Shown here piece after piece: positions 1-13,490 of a stretch of 64,000 bases of DNA. A program made the position numbers and the translations under genes. Source of the DNA: Baylisascaris procyonis (taxonomy: Eukaryota > Nematoda > Chromadorea > Rhabditida > Ascarididae); NCBI GenBank assembly GCA_037389465.1, contig JAZARR010000185.1:1-64000 (forward strand). The letters run 5' to 3'. Position 1 is the stretch's first letter. The number at the start of each line of letters is the position of its first letter. Under the pieces are notes generated by a model, which was given only the letters and a program-made list of their open reading frames with translations, ran no database searches and was not told the DNA's origin.

Positions 1-1114
1 TGAATGCATTGGTGTTGCTCGAGGTTGAATCAATGAACACAAATTTCAATGCAAATTCATTTGTGTATTTAGTTGGCATTCAAAACGCACGTTATTTGCG
101 TTAATACCTAAAAGAAAGCAGCATATCCGCTTCTCACCCGACCAACCAGTTCCACAAGTTGCCAAAAATTAATACATATGCAAGATAATGATTGCATAAA
201 TCCTTTAAAAAGAAAACAAATTTTGTAGCCTGATCGATGCAAAATGCACCAAAATTTATTTATTTCCATCGTTAGCTGTCTATAACTCTTTTCACAGTTA
301 ACGATGGATTAACCTGCGAATTATGGTATAAGAAGTCCACTTATGATATAAGAGTACTGTCATAACTCTTTGATAGCTCTAGAGTTGAAATTACCAGAAG
401 ATGCGACAGATGGGTGGAAACACATAAATATGTACAGAAACCAACACCGCCGCAGTGGTTATTTGCAGAGCAGATTTCAGTTTGGTTCTTTCAGTGCCCA
501 TCGTTTACGAAAGAAATGAACATAAAATATGTCCTCATTAGTGCTATCAAAACAATTATATCAGCCCTAATGAATCATTTCCGTATTTAATAGATTTTTT
601 ATGAAGCTTTATGTTGTTTGAATGAAAACAATGAAATGAATCAGCAATGGGATGAATAATTCGATGCCAATCGAAAGATTTCTGCTGGTGAACTTGCACT
701 ACGCTCTATTGGAAGCATTAGACTTTCATGTATACATAACAGAAATAAAATAAACAAAGAATCATCGGCGATGATGTCAATCGTTCCACTAAGAAAAGTC
801 AACATTAGATTACTTCAGTGATGTGCAACAGACCAATCGTTTCCCTGATAATCCCGCATCTCGACTGATGCCATCACTAATCACTTATCCCCTTAACATT
901 GATCATTTTTAAAAATTGATTTCACAGTTTGAGATGAAATTGAAAATATTTTTAAAAACAGTCGATTACGATCATATCAATTCACTTATTATCATCATAG
1001 CTCAAAATTCGACAATCACAAACACCTGAGAACCTATCTTAAACCGTCGATTGCCGCTTATCACTTCTATTCGCGTTTACATATTTGCATTTTAAAAAAT
1101 TGTTGTGATAAGAT

Positions 1115-1250
1115 CATGTCTGAGCGTATGTCGGTCTATGTCTGTTTATCTGCCAGTTTCGACTTGGGAAACCACAAAAGCAACAGTTAACGAAATCTGG
1201 GAAAGGGCGTATGACTACATAAGTTGGCGGTAATTTAAAGTACCTAAATC
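1115..1250 (+). repeat. Degenerate dispersed repeat, second copy
   Basis: Contains atgtctgagcgtatgtcggtct, atgtctgtttatctg, agtttcgacttgggaaaccac and later taatttaaagtacctaaatc. The order matches the 58.3-kb copy. Family unknown. Confidence 0.4.
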
Positions 1251-4200
1251 TGCACGCATTTTTGTATGCTCTCAGAAAATCAATTTTGTCGAATAGCCGT
1301 ACAATCGAAGGGAACAATTATAATAACAATGCTTCAGCGTGCATGTTTCATTATGATACCGGTTGGCTTGTCGAAAGGGACTGCAACAGCACACAGCATC
1401 TCAGGCTCTCCAGCGATGTTACGCAGCTGCGACAAAAAGATGACCTCACCCCTTTTCACATTGCTTTTTACAGGTGTTACACCTTTATTAACCACCTCTA
1501 TGATCTGTTCAATCGAAACAATCGAAGTTAAACCCAATGTTCTTTCGAGTTATCCCCCATCTCAGGTCCCATTTCTTACCGATATTTTAAAAATTTGCCA
1601 AAGCTATATCCCATCTTCTTTAGCCAATTTCCCATCTATTAAATTCTACCCAACTGACGCAACTAACTGCTACGTGCAATGGAAACAATGAGGACAAACA
1701 TGAAACACATAGTACGCCACTGATTTCCATCGCTAGTAGGTGAGGAGAAGTGAAGGGGAAGGGTGTGGCGGAGATGGTGTATCACCGCCCAACTCTCCAG
1801 GATTATTTAAAAAAGTTCAAATTGTTCACTATAGCCTCTTTCAATGAAAAAATTCCACGTGTGACATCAATGCTTCCGGTAATCCCATCTGAGTGCACCT
1901 GTTCTAAAACGCACAAAACTCGGCGGCTATTTATTCGCCTGTCTGTCTAGATACGGAACTATCGCTTAATCCCTCCCCACCTTTCAAAAAAAGCTCGCAT
2001 ACATCTCTGTCTGTATCTATGCCACATCCTTTGTTTGCAGCAAATAAACGAAAAGCCAATAAACGTCAGTATAGATAAAATGTAGAAGAAAGAAAGAGAG
2101 AGAAAGGGAAATATCAGATGCGAAAAAGAAAAAAAACAAAAAAAAGAGAAAGCTGTAATAATAAGAGAAGTTAATGAAGAAAGACAATAAAGTAAATGAG
2201 AAGTGTTCGACGGGAATGCCATATGAATAGACGGATGCACTAGCAGAGAAATAGACAGAAGAACCAATTCAAGATACTCGAATGGAGTGGTGCTTGCTTC
2301 TCAATAAAACGCCATTCACTCTGATGAATCACGAGAATTGTACTCATCTATCCACCAAAAATCATATATAAGAAATGTGATATACCAGCAACCATATGTC
2401 ATAACGATTTGCCGTCTCATATGTGATGAGATAAAAATGGAGTAGCAAATAGTACAGTTCAACGAGAGACGACTTAAGAATTAGGAAGAATACAAAATTT
2501 GTTAATCGTCTTCATTTCTCGAAAACTCTCACTATTTTCCGCTCATTTTAACTCTCTTCTCGCACACATCCGTAAGCCTGTTTTGCCTTGGGATCTTAGC
2601 AAAATAGCACTCATAACGACGTTAATAAAAACACGACTCATGTGAATGAATCTTTCTGGGTATATCCAGTATAGGTAATATGCACCACAAGCATATGGAG
2701 AAAGGCGGGCGAGGGGAGGAAGGCTTTCTCTTCTCATCAATAAGTTTTGTGGAAATTTTTGCTTCGAATGACTCAAATATAAAAAATTTTTGCAATTGTG
2801 CGAAATGTTAGAAAATCACAAAATTTGATAAGATAAAAAATCCATTATAACGTAATATCAACTTGCGTTGCTATTCAACTTAGAAATCTACGTCTTTAAG
2901 TTTGAAACAAATTGTAATAATAAAAATTGAACTCGAGTCGAAATTAACATATCCGCCCAACACATTTAAGCGACCTTTACATTTCATTTATAAGAAAATT
3001 AATCTTTGAATTTCCCTCTCAAAAAATACTCTCTACAGATGTCATTGATATATTCATATGTATTAGCATATTAAGATTGCTACTACGAAGAAAAAAACTT
3101 ACAGACAATATGACATAATCAAAGGCTAAAAAACAACAAAAACAAGTTTCATCCAAAATTTAAAATTAGGTGGAAAAAACTTGGAAAATCCATTCGGACG
3201 TTTCGGATTGAAATCCCTTCTCTCTCGCAATCACTCCTCTCCTAAGACAATTCTCTTTCGTATGCATAAAAAAATGGTTTGAAGATAAAGGATGTATGAA
3301 AGTGACATGAGAGAATGCAGAAAAACTGCATTCAAAAATGGGCAATATGAACCATCATCACATATGACATGTTGTTAAGGATCAATGATGAAAATGCGCA
3401 CAACTCGATTGCAATGCTAACCCCTCATTGTGCATTGCATTCATCACCTCGAAATCCATCTTTCAATTCTATTCAATGCAATTTTCACTTCCATTCTTAG
3501 GCAATTGGATCATTAAACGCATTCCGTAAATTGTAACGACCTTGCATCTGTGCATACGTCTATGTGCTCAACTTGTGCAGCATAAAAACTACGCAAAGGA
3601 ATTTGGTAAGCACAATGAAAGACTACAGTCAAATAATGCAATGAAAAGCACTCGGATGCAGTTGAAAGTGATTTTCATAATTCAGAGATAACGAAACCAA
3701 CCCAACTGATCACCTCATCACATCCTTAAGAGTTACCGGTGAATGGAATAGGATTTGCAAATCAATCAATCCTATAAACAAAAACGGATTTTTTAGTTGA
3801 AAATTTACGGGAAGTAAGCCATCACATTAGGTATTATTGCTTTTATTTTTTAAAGATATGTGCAACCAGTTGGTTTAATGAGTAACGTTAGCAAAAAATT
3901 CATTGGTACGAGTTTCCAATTTTCAACTAAATGCTCATAAATAAAATAATATCTGAAGACTATTTAAATGTCATTAATATTTTATTTCACTAGTTTTTTG
4001 GTATTTATTATAAAATTTAAACGCACTTTACTTGTTAAAATATTCGTGCTTTAAATAAAACAAAACTAAAAAATTTGACGCAATTCCAAAAATAAACTCT
4101 CTACTCTCCGATTTTCACACCCTCTTCATCACCAAAATATCACATATGCTTCGCAGAAAAAATCTGAATTAAGTCTCCAGAAATGATGCAGCAATTACAC

Positions 4201-7200
4201 AGGGAAGTGAACATTACACAAGGGTTCATGTAAAAAAAAAAAGAAATTAAACGCCCTACCTGTGTCTATCTGCAAGGTAGACACAGAGCATCACATCAAA
4301 GATAAGAAAAACGAAAATAAGCAAAGACTGATATGTGAACAATGCACAATCATCCATTTGTACCATCTCTACGATATGCAAAAAGAACTTGAACCTAATT
4401 ATTGACTAATTAATCATATTGTCACTGAATATTCTCGGCTGCAATAACACAAGTATCATGGATTATACATCCATAACACGCTTCCCTTCCTTCTTTGATA
4501 AATACGGTTAAAATATGTACCCTCTTTGCCATGTAGCCTCGCTCTGCAAAAAAACATAATTAAGCATCGAAGCAAACTTCAACGCCTTCCTGATTTGTGC
4601 TTTCCTTCTTGTACTGGAAAATTTTTGCTATTCGGAAGCAGGATAATATGGCTTTTTAGCTATTGAATGGAGAAATGGAACGATACTATCGCGAACAAAT
4701 ATGAATGCAGTTTTCACCGGAAAGCAAGACATATGCAGAAGCCCAAAACACATGCCGGAAGTGGCCTAGAACGACTACCGACGCAGATGGTTCAGTGCAC
4801 AGCAATACTTTTTTTTTACTTATACCACTTAAAAGCACACAGTGATGATTTTTAAGCTACTCACCTCAACTACACTTCTCAACGCTGCCTTACACATGCC
4901 TCCCCAACAACAAATCGTGAAGTGTTCTCTGTCATTTCGCTTTTATGGATGAGCATCCGGAAGTATTTTTGCATTCGTGTATTACAAAAAAATGTATATT
5001 TTTAAGAAAGTTTTATTCATTGCCTAGTCGGGGGGTCAATACATAAATACACACAAACAACTGCACATCATCAATCACGAGGACAAAGCAAACCGCTTCG
5101 ATAATAGACCATTGTGGCTTTGTGTAGAGGTGGCTATAAATTAAAAAGACCCTCACGTGCACTGCGCACCGCTCACTCGTTACTGCACAGTATAAACGTC
5201 TAGCTGTTTTTCTTTTACAGCACCACCCACTCACTGTTGTCTGATATTTGAGAAACGAAAAAATTTAGAGAAAAATACCCCGCTAAAGATATACATATAA
5301 CGACCAAAACTTTTCATTTCGGTAGATCCGTTCAAATCACTGTAAAAGAAATTCAAATAATACTGTTCGTAATTTTAAGGACTATTTAGCACTTACTTAA
5401 TCACACTTGATACTACAATTGTAATAGCACCGACGACATTCACATTTATAACTTTTGCTTGAATATGAATACATGCATAAGATTACCTATTTCAGGGACG
5501 TTGCAAAAAAAAGTTCTGCACAAAAAATGTTTAGTGCTCCCTTAAGAGAAGTGAGGGAGCCTCCTAAGGAAAGAAATGGGTGAGGGAAGAGGTGAAATGT
5601 CAAAAATGCTACGAAGTTTTCTTCCGATAAGAGAAAAAACTACCTCAGAAAGTGTAAGAACACCAGCGCTTCCACGATAACCACCGGTTATGATAAAGAA
5701 ATCAATGGAAGTAAAAATTATTTATCGAAATCCTAAGAAGAGCGCAGAGACAGGTGTAACCAATAATCCCATCCCCTGCACCTGACGACCCCTCGTTCCT
5801 CTCCAAAACCCTGATCTGGCTACGCTTTCGGTCTTTGTAGATTTGCTTTCGGATTTAGAGCATTTCGATTCATTTAGCCAATGTCGCAATACTTCAATTT
5901 TTGTCATTGTCAAATTTTATCGTTAACGGCTAAAACGACAACTTGCCACTACGAGTGATGCTTATTTTGCAACATATTTCTCTTTATTACGTAAACATAA
6001 TTTAATATCACTACTATATGTTCGGGTCTCATAAGCGGGAATAGTCGACATCATAGAATCCCTAGACAAGTAGCAAGCGAGAGTAATCAAACTCTGACAA
6101 TATATAGAGAGCAGCCGAGAGATTAAACAAACCCCAATAGGCAAACGTTCAATGCCGTCGCAATAATTGCGTCAAATGATTGCCACAACAAAATAGCACA
6201 CTATTCAAGCAGCTCTAACAAAAGGTTAAGCGCGTGACTTATAGCAATGCGGAATTGGATTCAAAAAAATCGGATAAAAAGGACTTGCAATTAATGTTTT
6301 ACTACAAAAAAAGGAAGTCTTCCGATCAGTGCAAAATTATTTTTTGCAAAGTTTTTTTCACTTAAAAATATAAAATATAATTAATTATCGATATTTTTGG
6401 AAGATTAGTTCTTATTTTAATTTTAAAAAATTTCAGAGATAATTATGAGCAAAAATATCAAAAAAGTTCCCAAAAAAAAAATTCTATAAAAGTTGTTAGG
6501 AATTTTTCAAATGAACTCAAATTCCATTTGCAAAGTCAAAATAGAAGTTGACAGAGTCAATAAATGGAATAAAGCAATTTGCGAAAAGCTCAACGCCTAT
6601 AAAACCGAATAAAACTTTTAACACAATTCCTTGTTGTTATAAAAATTGCATCAAATGAATTCCGTTGAGGAAAAAAAGAAAAAATCATTCAACGCTGAAA
6701 TATAGAACAATCTGTTAGTTCTCGAAAAAACTTTCTTCCAAAACTTCCAACTTCAAATGATCACATTTGCAGCATTAATTAGGGATAACGTTGTCAATCA
6801 TTTTGGAAAGAGCAGAAATATTTAACTTCACTGTTAGTTTGATTCATGAATTCATATATGCAGTTCACGTACTATGATGCATAATAATCCATAACATCTT
6901 TCACTATAAGAGTAGCCGCGATCACCAATATATTTACGGTTCCACAATGAAAGGAGGGAATGGGAAAAGAAAGTGCTTCCTTACCAGCAAATAAGCAATA
7001 CTTTAGTGAGCGTTTCATCATCCAGTAAGCTTTGAAACAGCATTAAAATTAAGAAAAATCTCCACTTTCCTGGCCATAATTGGAAGTGGGAGATGAAGTG
7101 AACCCTTCAACCCTTCCCACCTTCAAGTAAACAAGAATGTAACTCACGATCAACCCATCAAGCAGAATCGATGTGCACAACCTCTGAAGACGTCTTCGGC

Positions 7201-10200
7201 GAATTTAAACGTTTCCTCGTCATACTAATCCACGGGAAGGTAGCATAAAATTTGTCATTGCTCAACTACAATCATCAGATGAATGAATATTTGAAGCTTT
7301 GGTGGGATTCGATTCGTTCGCTTCTCTACGAAGGAACTGTATGACGAATTCAGCGGGCATCGACATAGCGACAGCAAGTGTTGGGAGGCGTGTTCGGCAC
7401 TAACGGTTAAGCGGCTCACAATAGCGAGTGATCGCATATGCCGAAATGTGTCCGACCTTATCCGCTCATGAATCGACCGACCGACCCAATTCCCTCACCA
7501 TTAAAGATATTTTCCGCACTACTTCTTGCATTTTTTAAACGTTTTTGCACATTACCCCTCATTTTCATTCATACACAATTGAAAATTGCTTCGCATTTAT
7601 GAAATAAAAAAATCGCTTTATAAATTAAAATCTATAAACTTCGAGAATTTATCAATGTGGACTTTTCTCAAAACAAATAAGCAAAATGTCGAGTATTTTT
7701 GACTATTTTTAATTCGACTCTTCAATTTTGAAAAGAATGATTTTATATTAAAGCGTACTCGAATGCTGTGCAAATGAAGTAGAAAAAACATTTAAAAGAA
7801 ACAAAATAAAGCAAAAATTTTCAACAAGGGAAACTGTGGAGCAAAGATCCTCAAAAATATGCATAAGCAAACAGTACTTCCACTGAAGATCAAAAGTTAA
7901 TAGAATATGACGTCAAATGAATGGAAAGGACAATAATGGTTTCATAAAGAGTAATTTAATGACGTCACCTTAAATGTCAATATTTCCGCAAATTTTTCAC
8001 GAGGTACTTTCAACTACTAATGAATAGCATTGTTGGATGTTGAAAAGCTTAATGGTTTGAAAGAAATCATAGAATCATTTCTGCAAGTATTATCGATATG
8101 TGACAGTGAATTAAACAGATAATCCAACTTAATAAAAAAGCTTGCAAACTTCTCTTTAAGACTGACCTCATTATTAATCAGATAACGCACTCTAAAGAAA
8201 GTGAAGAGAGTTTATGATAGGAGTTGTGTAATCCAGCAAGACAGTATCCTCAAGTACTCATTCAGGCATATGGACATCTTGCGAAAGAAATCAGATGAAG
8301 AATGAGAGAAGAACAACAAAATTTCACCCACCGACACGAGTAATCATAGGAGGAAATTTGTGAGTTTGCAGAAGGAAATGGAAGGACGTCAAAAGAGAGA
8401 AAGAAATTAGAGGATTCGGAAAGAAAAAAGCAAAAGGAAAGGATGAAGAGCTATGAATATTCAAGTTTCAAATGATGTGGCTCGAATTCCTCAGAATGTC
8501 TTATTGACAGACGAGAAAAAGTTCGCAACTAAAGCTAGGATTGAGCAAGAATCGTAATGCCGAGGTTGGCAAAGGATTCTCTGGCTTCCTCTCCCTCTGA
8601 GCTAATCCTCCCCCCCCCTTCTATCCTCCACCTCTTCTGGACACTAATGCAAATGAATTAGACCATATTCTCATAACTGATTCATTTAAACCTTTATTAA
8701 ACGATACCTTTCTCGAACGATAAAAACTCATATTTCGATTCAATTTATCTTTTCTTAGCGATAACCTTTCACAGCGACACAAAATGCACTCAGATTAGTC
8801 CGCGAATGAGGCTGGATTATGCCTAAAGCGCAATCCAATATTCGATATGAGTTTAAACAAATACGAATACTTTCAATGAGATTATAAGTAGATGGTTAAA
8901 GAAATAAAAAACCTAACTTTTCCTAGATAGCATAGAATCGCAGCGAACGTTTTCTAGAGGTAGGACGCATCTGCATGATATGCCAACTCCAGCCAAAACA
9001 ATTCGGTGGTTGAATTAGGTGCACCTCATAAAAACTTCTAACGTCTAGAAAACATCACCTGAATGTGAAAGCTCCGCAAAAACGAAAAAACCCACTTTCT
9101 TTAATCATTTCCGTTATTGTCAAATATATAGTACCACTCAAAGAGTATTTATTTATGGATTTAAATACCCACATCGAAGGAAGCATGATCATACTCGACA
9201 TCCGCACAACAAGGTCCCATTCCCTGATGCATAACCACCACATTATATATTATAACCTAAAAACCCAAAATGAAAAATTATGTATTATAACCTAAAAACA
9301 AAAAAAATGAAAAATCCTAAACAACCTATAAATGCGGGAGAAACGGTGTAAATGGATGACTGACACTTCAGTTTTTGTGTTTCTGGCGACGATTCAACGT
9401 TTGGAATTTTGTTTGTTAGCTGTTTGTTTGAATATTCGCTGAATTCTATACTCGCTTTTGCAGTCATATTACATCGCTAGCACGCAATCGACAGCAAACG
9501 AACTCATCCCAACACCGTCGTTCCCCTCATCAATGCAGACAGAAAGAGAAATACGATGTTGGCATCTCTCCTTACATATTTGTTTAATTACAAATATATT
9601 CACTATTTACCGACTATAACTAATTATAGCTACTTCCGACGATGGGACAATATCGGAAAAGCTAAACATTGAGTCCGATCGAGTCAAAGTCAAATTGTAA
9701 AATTGGATCAAGTCCGAATTGAGTCTGCGGTATTCCAATGATTCCAGGCTCAAAAATTTTTAGCCTGATACTGTAATTTGACTGGTATGAAGTGATATAA
9801 ATTTTGCAAAAATCGGTACGTGCATTCTTTAACAGCCATATATCAGGAAGCATATAAGAACAGCATTCAGGAGGGGAATATTTCAAATAAAGTCAGCAAT
9901 AAGTGACGAAAGTGTGCTGATAAGTTTCGATATATTTGTGCTGCAAAACGTAGAGAACACAATTAGCGATTTCGATGACTTATCAGCATCAACTGAATAC
10001 TGCAACCTTTGTGAAGTTTTAAGTCGATAATGACATCAAGGTGATGACACTATCAACGAGTTTCCATGGTGATATCAAAATCAGAGTCCTTAGCCCGACA
10101 AAAAATTCATGTCGAAAGTTGATATGAAGTAAATGGCATTTTTCTATGAGAAATAATTAACTGTTATAATTGCGATCATTTGACGAATGCATCAAAATCT

Positions 10201-13200
10201 CTTTGCAGAATAAAGAAGTTGTAGAAATGATCACGCAATCGATCATATATATTTGGGATCGAAGAGCTTAGAATGTTATATTGAATTGAACCGAACTGAA
10301 TAAAACTAAATTATTTACATGTTGATATATACACACGTCGGTATACGTTGAAATAAAACATTATGGATGTTTTGCAATGGCACACATCTTGCAATTGCAA
10401 ATACTATTCAATTTAGCGGTTTTTTTAGTAACGTATTTTTGTAACATTAAGCGCTTATTTGACGACCGATGAAATAGTTCTAGCCTCTGATAACGACTTC
10501 ACAGAAAAAAAAAATCAACACTCAGCAAAACATATAATAACTATTCGTTATTAAAAAATCCCTCTCAAAACATGAATTTCAAAAATTGGAGAGAAATTGC
10601 ACGAAAACGACTGCAGAGATAAAAGTTAGAAAATTGGGGCTAAAAGTGAGAAAAAAAGTGAATATTTTTTTCAGCTTTTTCGAAAGAAAAAATTTGAGTG
10701 GATGAATGGCATCTCATCAATTACTCATCTAATTTATTGTCGGTGATAAGAACTATCACACAATTCTCACCTTCTTCAGTAAATCAGAAAAAAGCATTGC
10801 ATGAAAAAAAAAACGAAACATAATTTTTCAGCACTTCTTCGCATCATTCAATTTCTTTTTTTCAGACATAAAAATAAAAAAATGAATTATGTAAAGAGTT
10901 TCTTCAATGCAAATTTTCATCCATATTTGCAGTAAGACATGCAATGGGGGAAGGGATAAATGAAACGACACGTGAAGATCATCCTAATTGATTCTGACGC
11001 AAAAAGAAAAAGACAAATATACCTAGAAGTATCCAAAAGAATTAGCCAAAAATTTGAAATTTCTAGAGGCTTTCAGCCTTTAAGCTATCAATATCGAGTA
11101 AGCTGACTGCACTTGAACTACGCCATCTATGCGGTTAAGACCGATTGATATAAATAAAACCGAATTTAGACGGCTTTGAGATTAAATATAATTATATGCC
11201 CTTTTCCCCTCCTGTCTTCCACCCTTTCCTCTGTCCCTACTGAAAGGATCGTGCTCTAACAAACTCTGAGTGGTACTTTTTCGAACGCTCTCCTCCAATA
11301 ACTTTTAAGCAAAAGAAAGGGAAAGTAGTCGCTTCCCATCTAGCTGGATCAGTGCATTTCTGCCGGTTCTCGAGGCATTAAGCATGAATAAAATTTAAAT
11401 TAGGATCCTCTGAAAATTGGTTTTGCAACTCATATCCTCTTTAATCTCCCGTATGTAAGGTAGAGCAGTCGGCTACAGATCAAGACGAAATAATGCGTCA
11501 CGCAAGGTAAGTCAAAGAAAGTAAAGAGCATACGAAGAGAATAAACGACTGCTCAGCATGTGTTGTAAGGCTAGCCTGAGGCAGAATCGGGAGGGTATAA
11601 GGGGAGAGGGGGGTTGAAGTGGTTTCTAGATTGGTCTTAAAGCCGAGTGCGCCCACATGTGGCCATTGAAATGCGTGAGTAATCGGTGGTAGCTAGGAGT
11701 TCGACCGTACCCACGACTAGAGCTACATTACTGCCTCCTCTTGTTTGTCACCTTACTTTACAAGTGAGATAATCTGTTCGCCCTTATACCAGTGTCATTT
11801 TGCAGTTTACTCGACTACATTTCGATAGAAGTTGCAGATTCTCAAGGAGACCTGGGTGACTAGACGAGGCAAGGAAAGCTGACCCTTACATGCACAAGCA
11901 TTTCAAATTCTTGCAAATTTCCCACCCCTTTTGAAAAATAATCAAAAGACCGCGTTCTGCTCTCCTCTTTTTAGTATCGTTACGCTTAAGGTGTCCTAAT
12001 CATCGAGATGAATAATACCGATGAAATCAGAGTATACTGAGTCATATTTCAACAATACACATTTTCAAGTACGATGTGGACTGTGATTCGAATTTTCCAT
12101 TTCACATAAAACATAATTTTCAACATTTCCATACTTCAAATAGCCAATATTCAAATTTTATTGTAATCTTCGCACGTCCCCCATTTTTGCATATTGACCG
12201 TGCTCATTTTTTGAGTATCTCAAACACAGCGCTGCCTCATCCTTAAATTACAGTACTCACTGTCATGAGTTTTGACCTCCTAAAAAGCATTTTTTGTATT
12301 TCTCAATAAATGACACTAGGAAAGTTAGGCAAGCATCTAAGAACTTCGGAGAGTAGGTCATAGAGAACCATGATCATAGAACACAGAATAAATTTCAGCC
12401 TACCTATATGATGCACATTTTCATAAAGATATCTTAATTTACAGCAAATTTTATATAAAATTCTTATGATTCAAAAACGTGTACGAAGATCTGATCAAAT
12501 CCTACCTAGTTTATGACCGGGAGCGAAAATAGATGTGATCTACAGATCCCTCAGGGCGCAGTAAGAAAAATTCAAGAAAAAATCATCTGCCTAGAATCCA
12601 CTAAAAATTTGCCAATTTTAGGGCTGTGCGATGTCTATATTAATAAACCGTACGAAATTATGCAACATTTTGCATAAAAACCAATGAAACATATAAATAC
12701 AATACTGATGGAAACATCTCCGTACACTTGTTGCTCTATCCGGAACGCTACTAGAAGATATAATAACGAACCAATCAAACACCGACAATGGCTCAGCACT
12801 TCAATCTCTGTACAGTATGCAATCTGTCGTTCCATTTCCCCAATCAACTATTGCAGCGTTCTCAATGAATTGCAACATCACAACACTGGCCGTACCTTCT
12901 CGTCACTCCTTTTGAAAGAAACTTATTGAACCTAATTTCATACGAAAATAAACTGTTGGAAAACCGTAAGCGATTAATGTTATAATCACTATCTCACATT
13001 TATTCGCATTATTTTCATGTGAAAATTTTCCTCGGTTTAAATAACTTTTTTTAGATTTTATTGCCTGAGGAAAATTGAAAACAATACTATTTTTCAATAC
13101 GTGAAAAAATTTGCGCTATTTTCCCTCAAATATTTCATTTTTCCTAACAACCATCCCAATGGATCAAAAAGTTATCTGCAAAACATTAGTAATATTAGAC

Positions 13201-13444
13201 CGAAAGCATGGAGAGGAGCATTGAATATCGATGACCTAGAGCTATCATCATACAACTATTATATGCATTAACATCAATGAAATCGCGAATTGGAACGTCA
13301 AATCACCGCATACGATTTGAATAGCGAAAAGTTGAGATGCGAACTGAATGCCGTCCAAACGATTAGCAATGTTGCGCGCATAAATTGCGCAATAATTGAA
13401 CTCTTCTCACTTATCAAAGCGTTACTCTCAATCATATATTAGCA

Positions 13445-13490
13445 ATCCTCTCTCCCTCTATCCCTCCCCACCCCCCTCCTCCCCCCTCCC
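13445..13490 (+). other. Homopyrimidine tract
   Basis: Almost uninterrupted C/T run (atcctctctccctctatccc and onward to ccccctccc) in an otherwise gene-free stretch. Similar tracts recur across the window; see the separate finding. Confidence 0.9.

Noticed and set aside
7290..7330. Possible tRNA B-box (gattcgattc)
   Set aside because: No matching A-box or foldable cloverleaf could be drawn around it on either strand.
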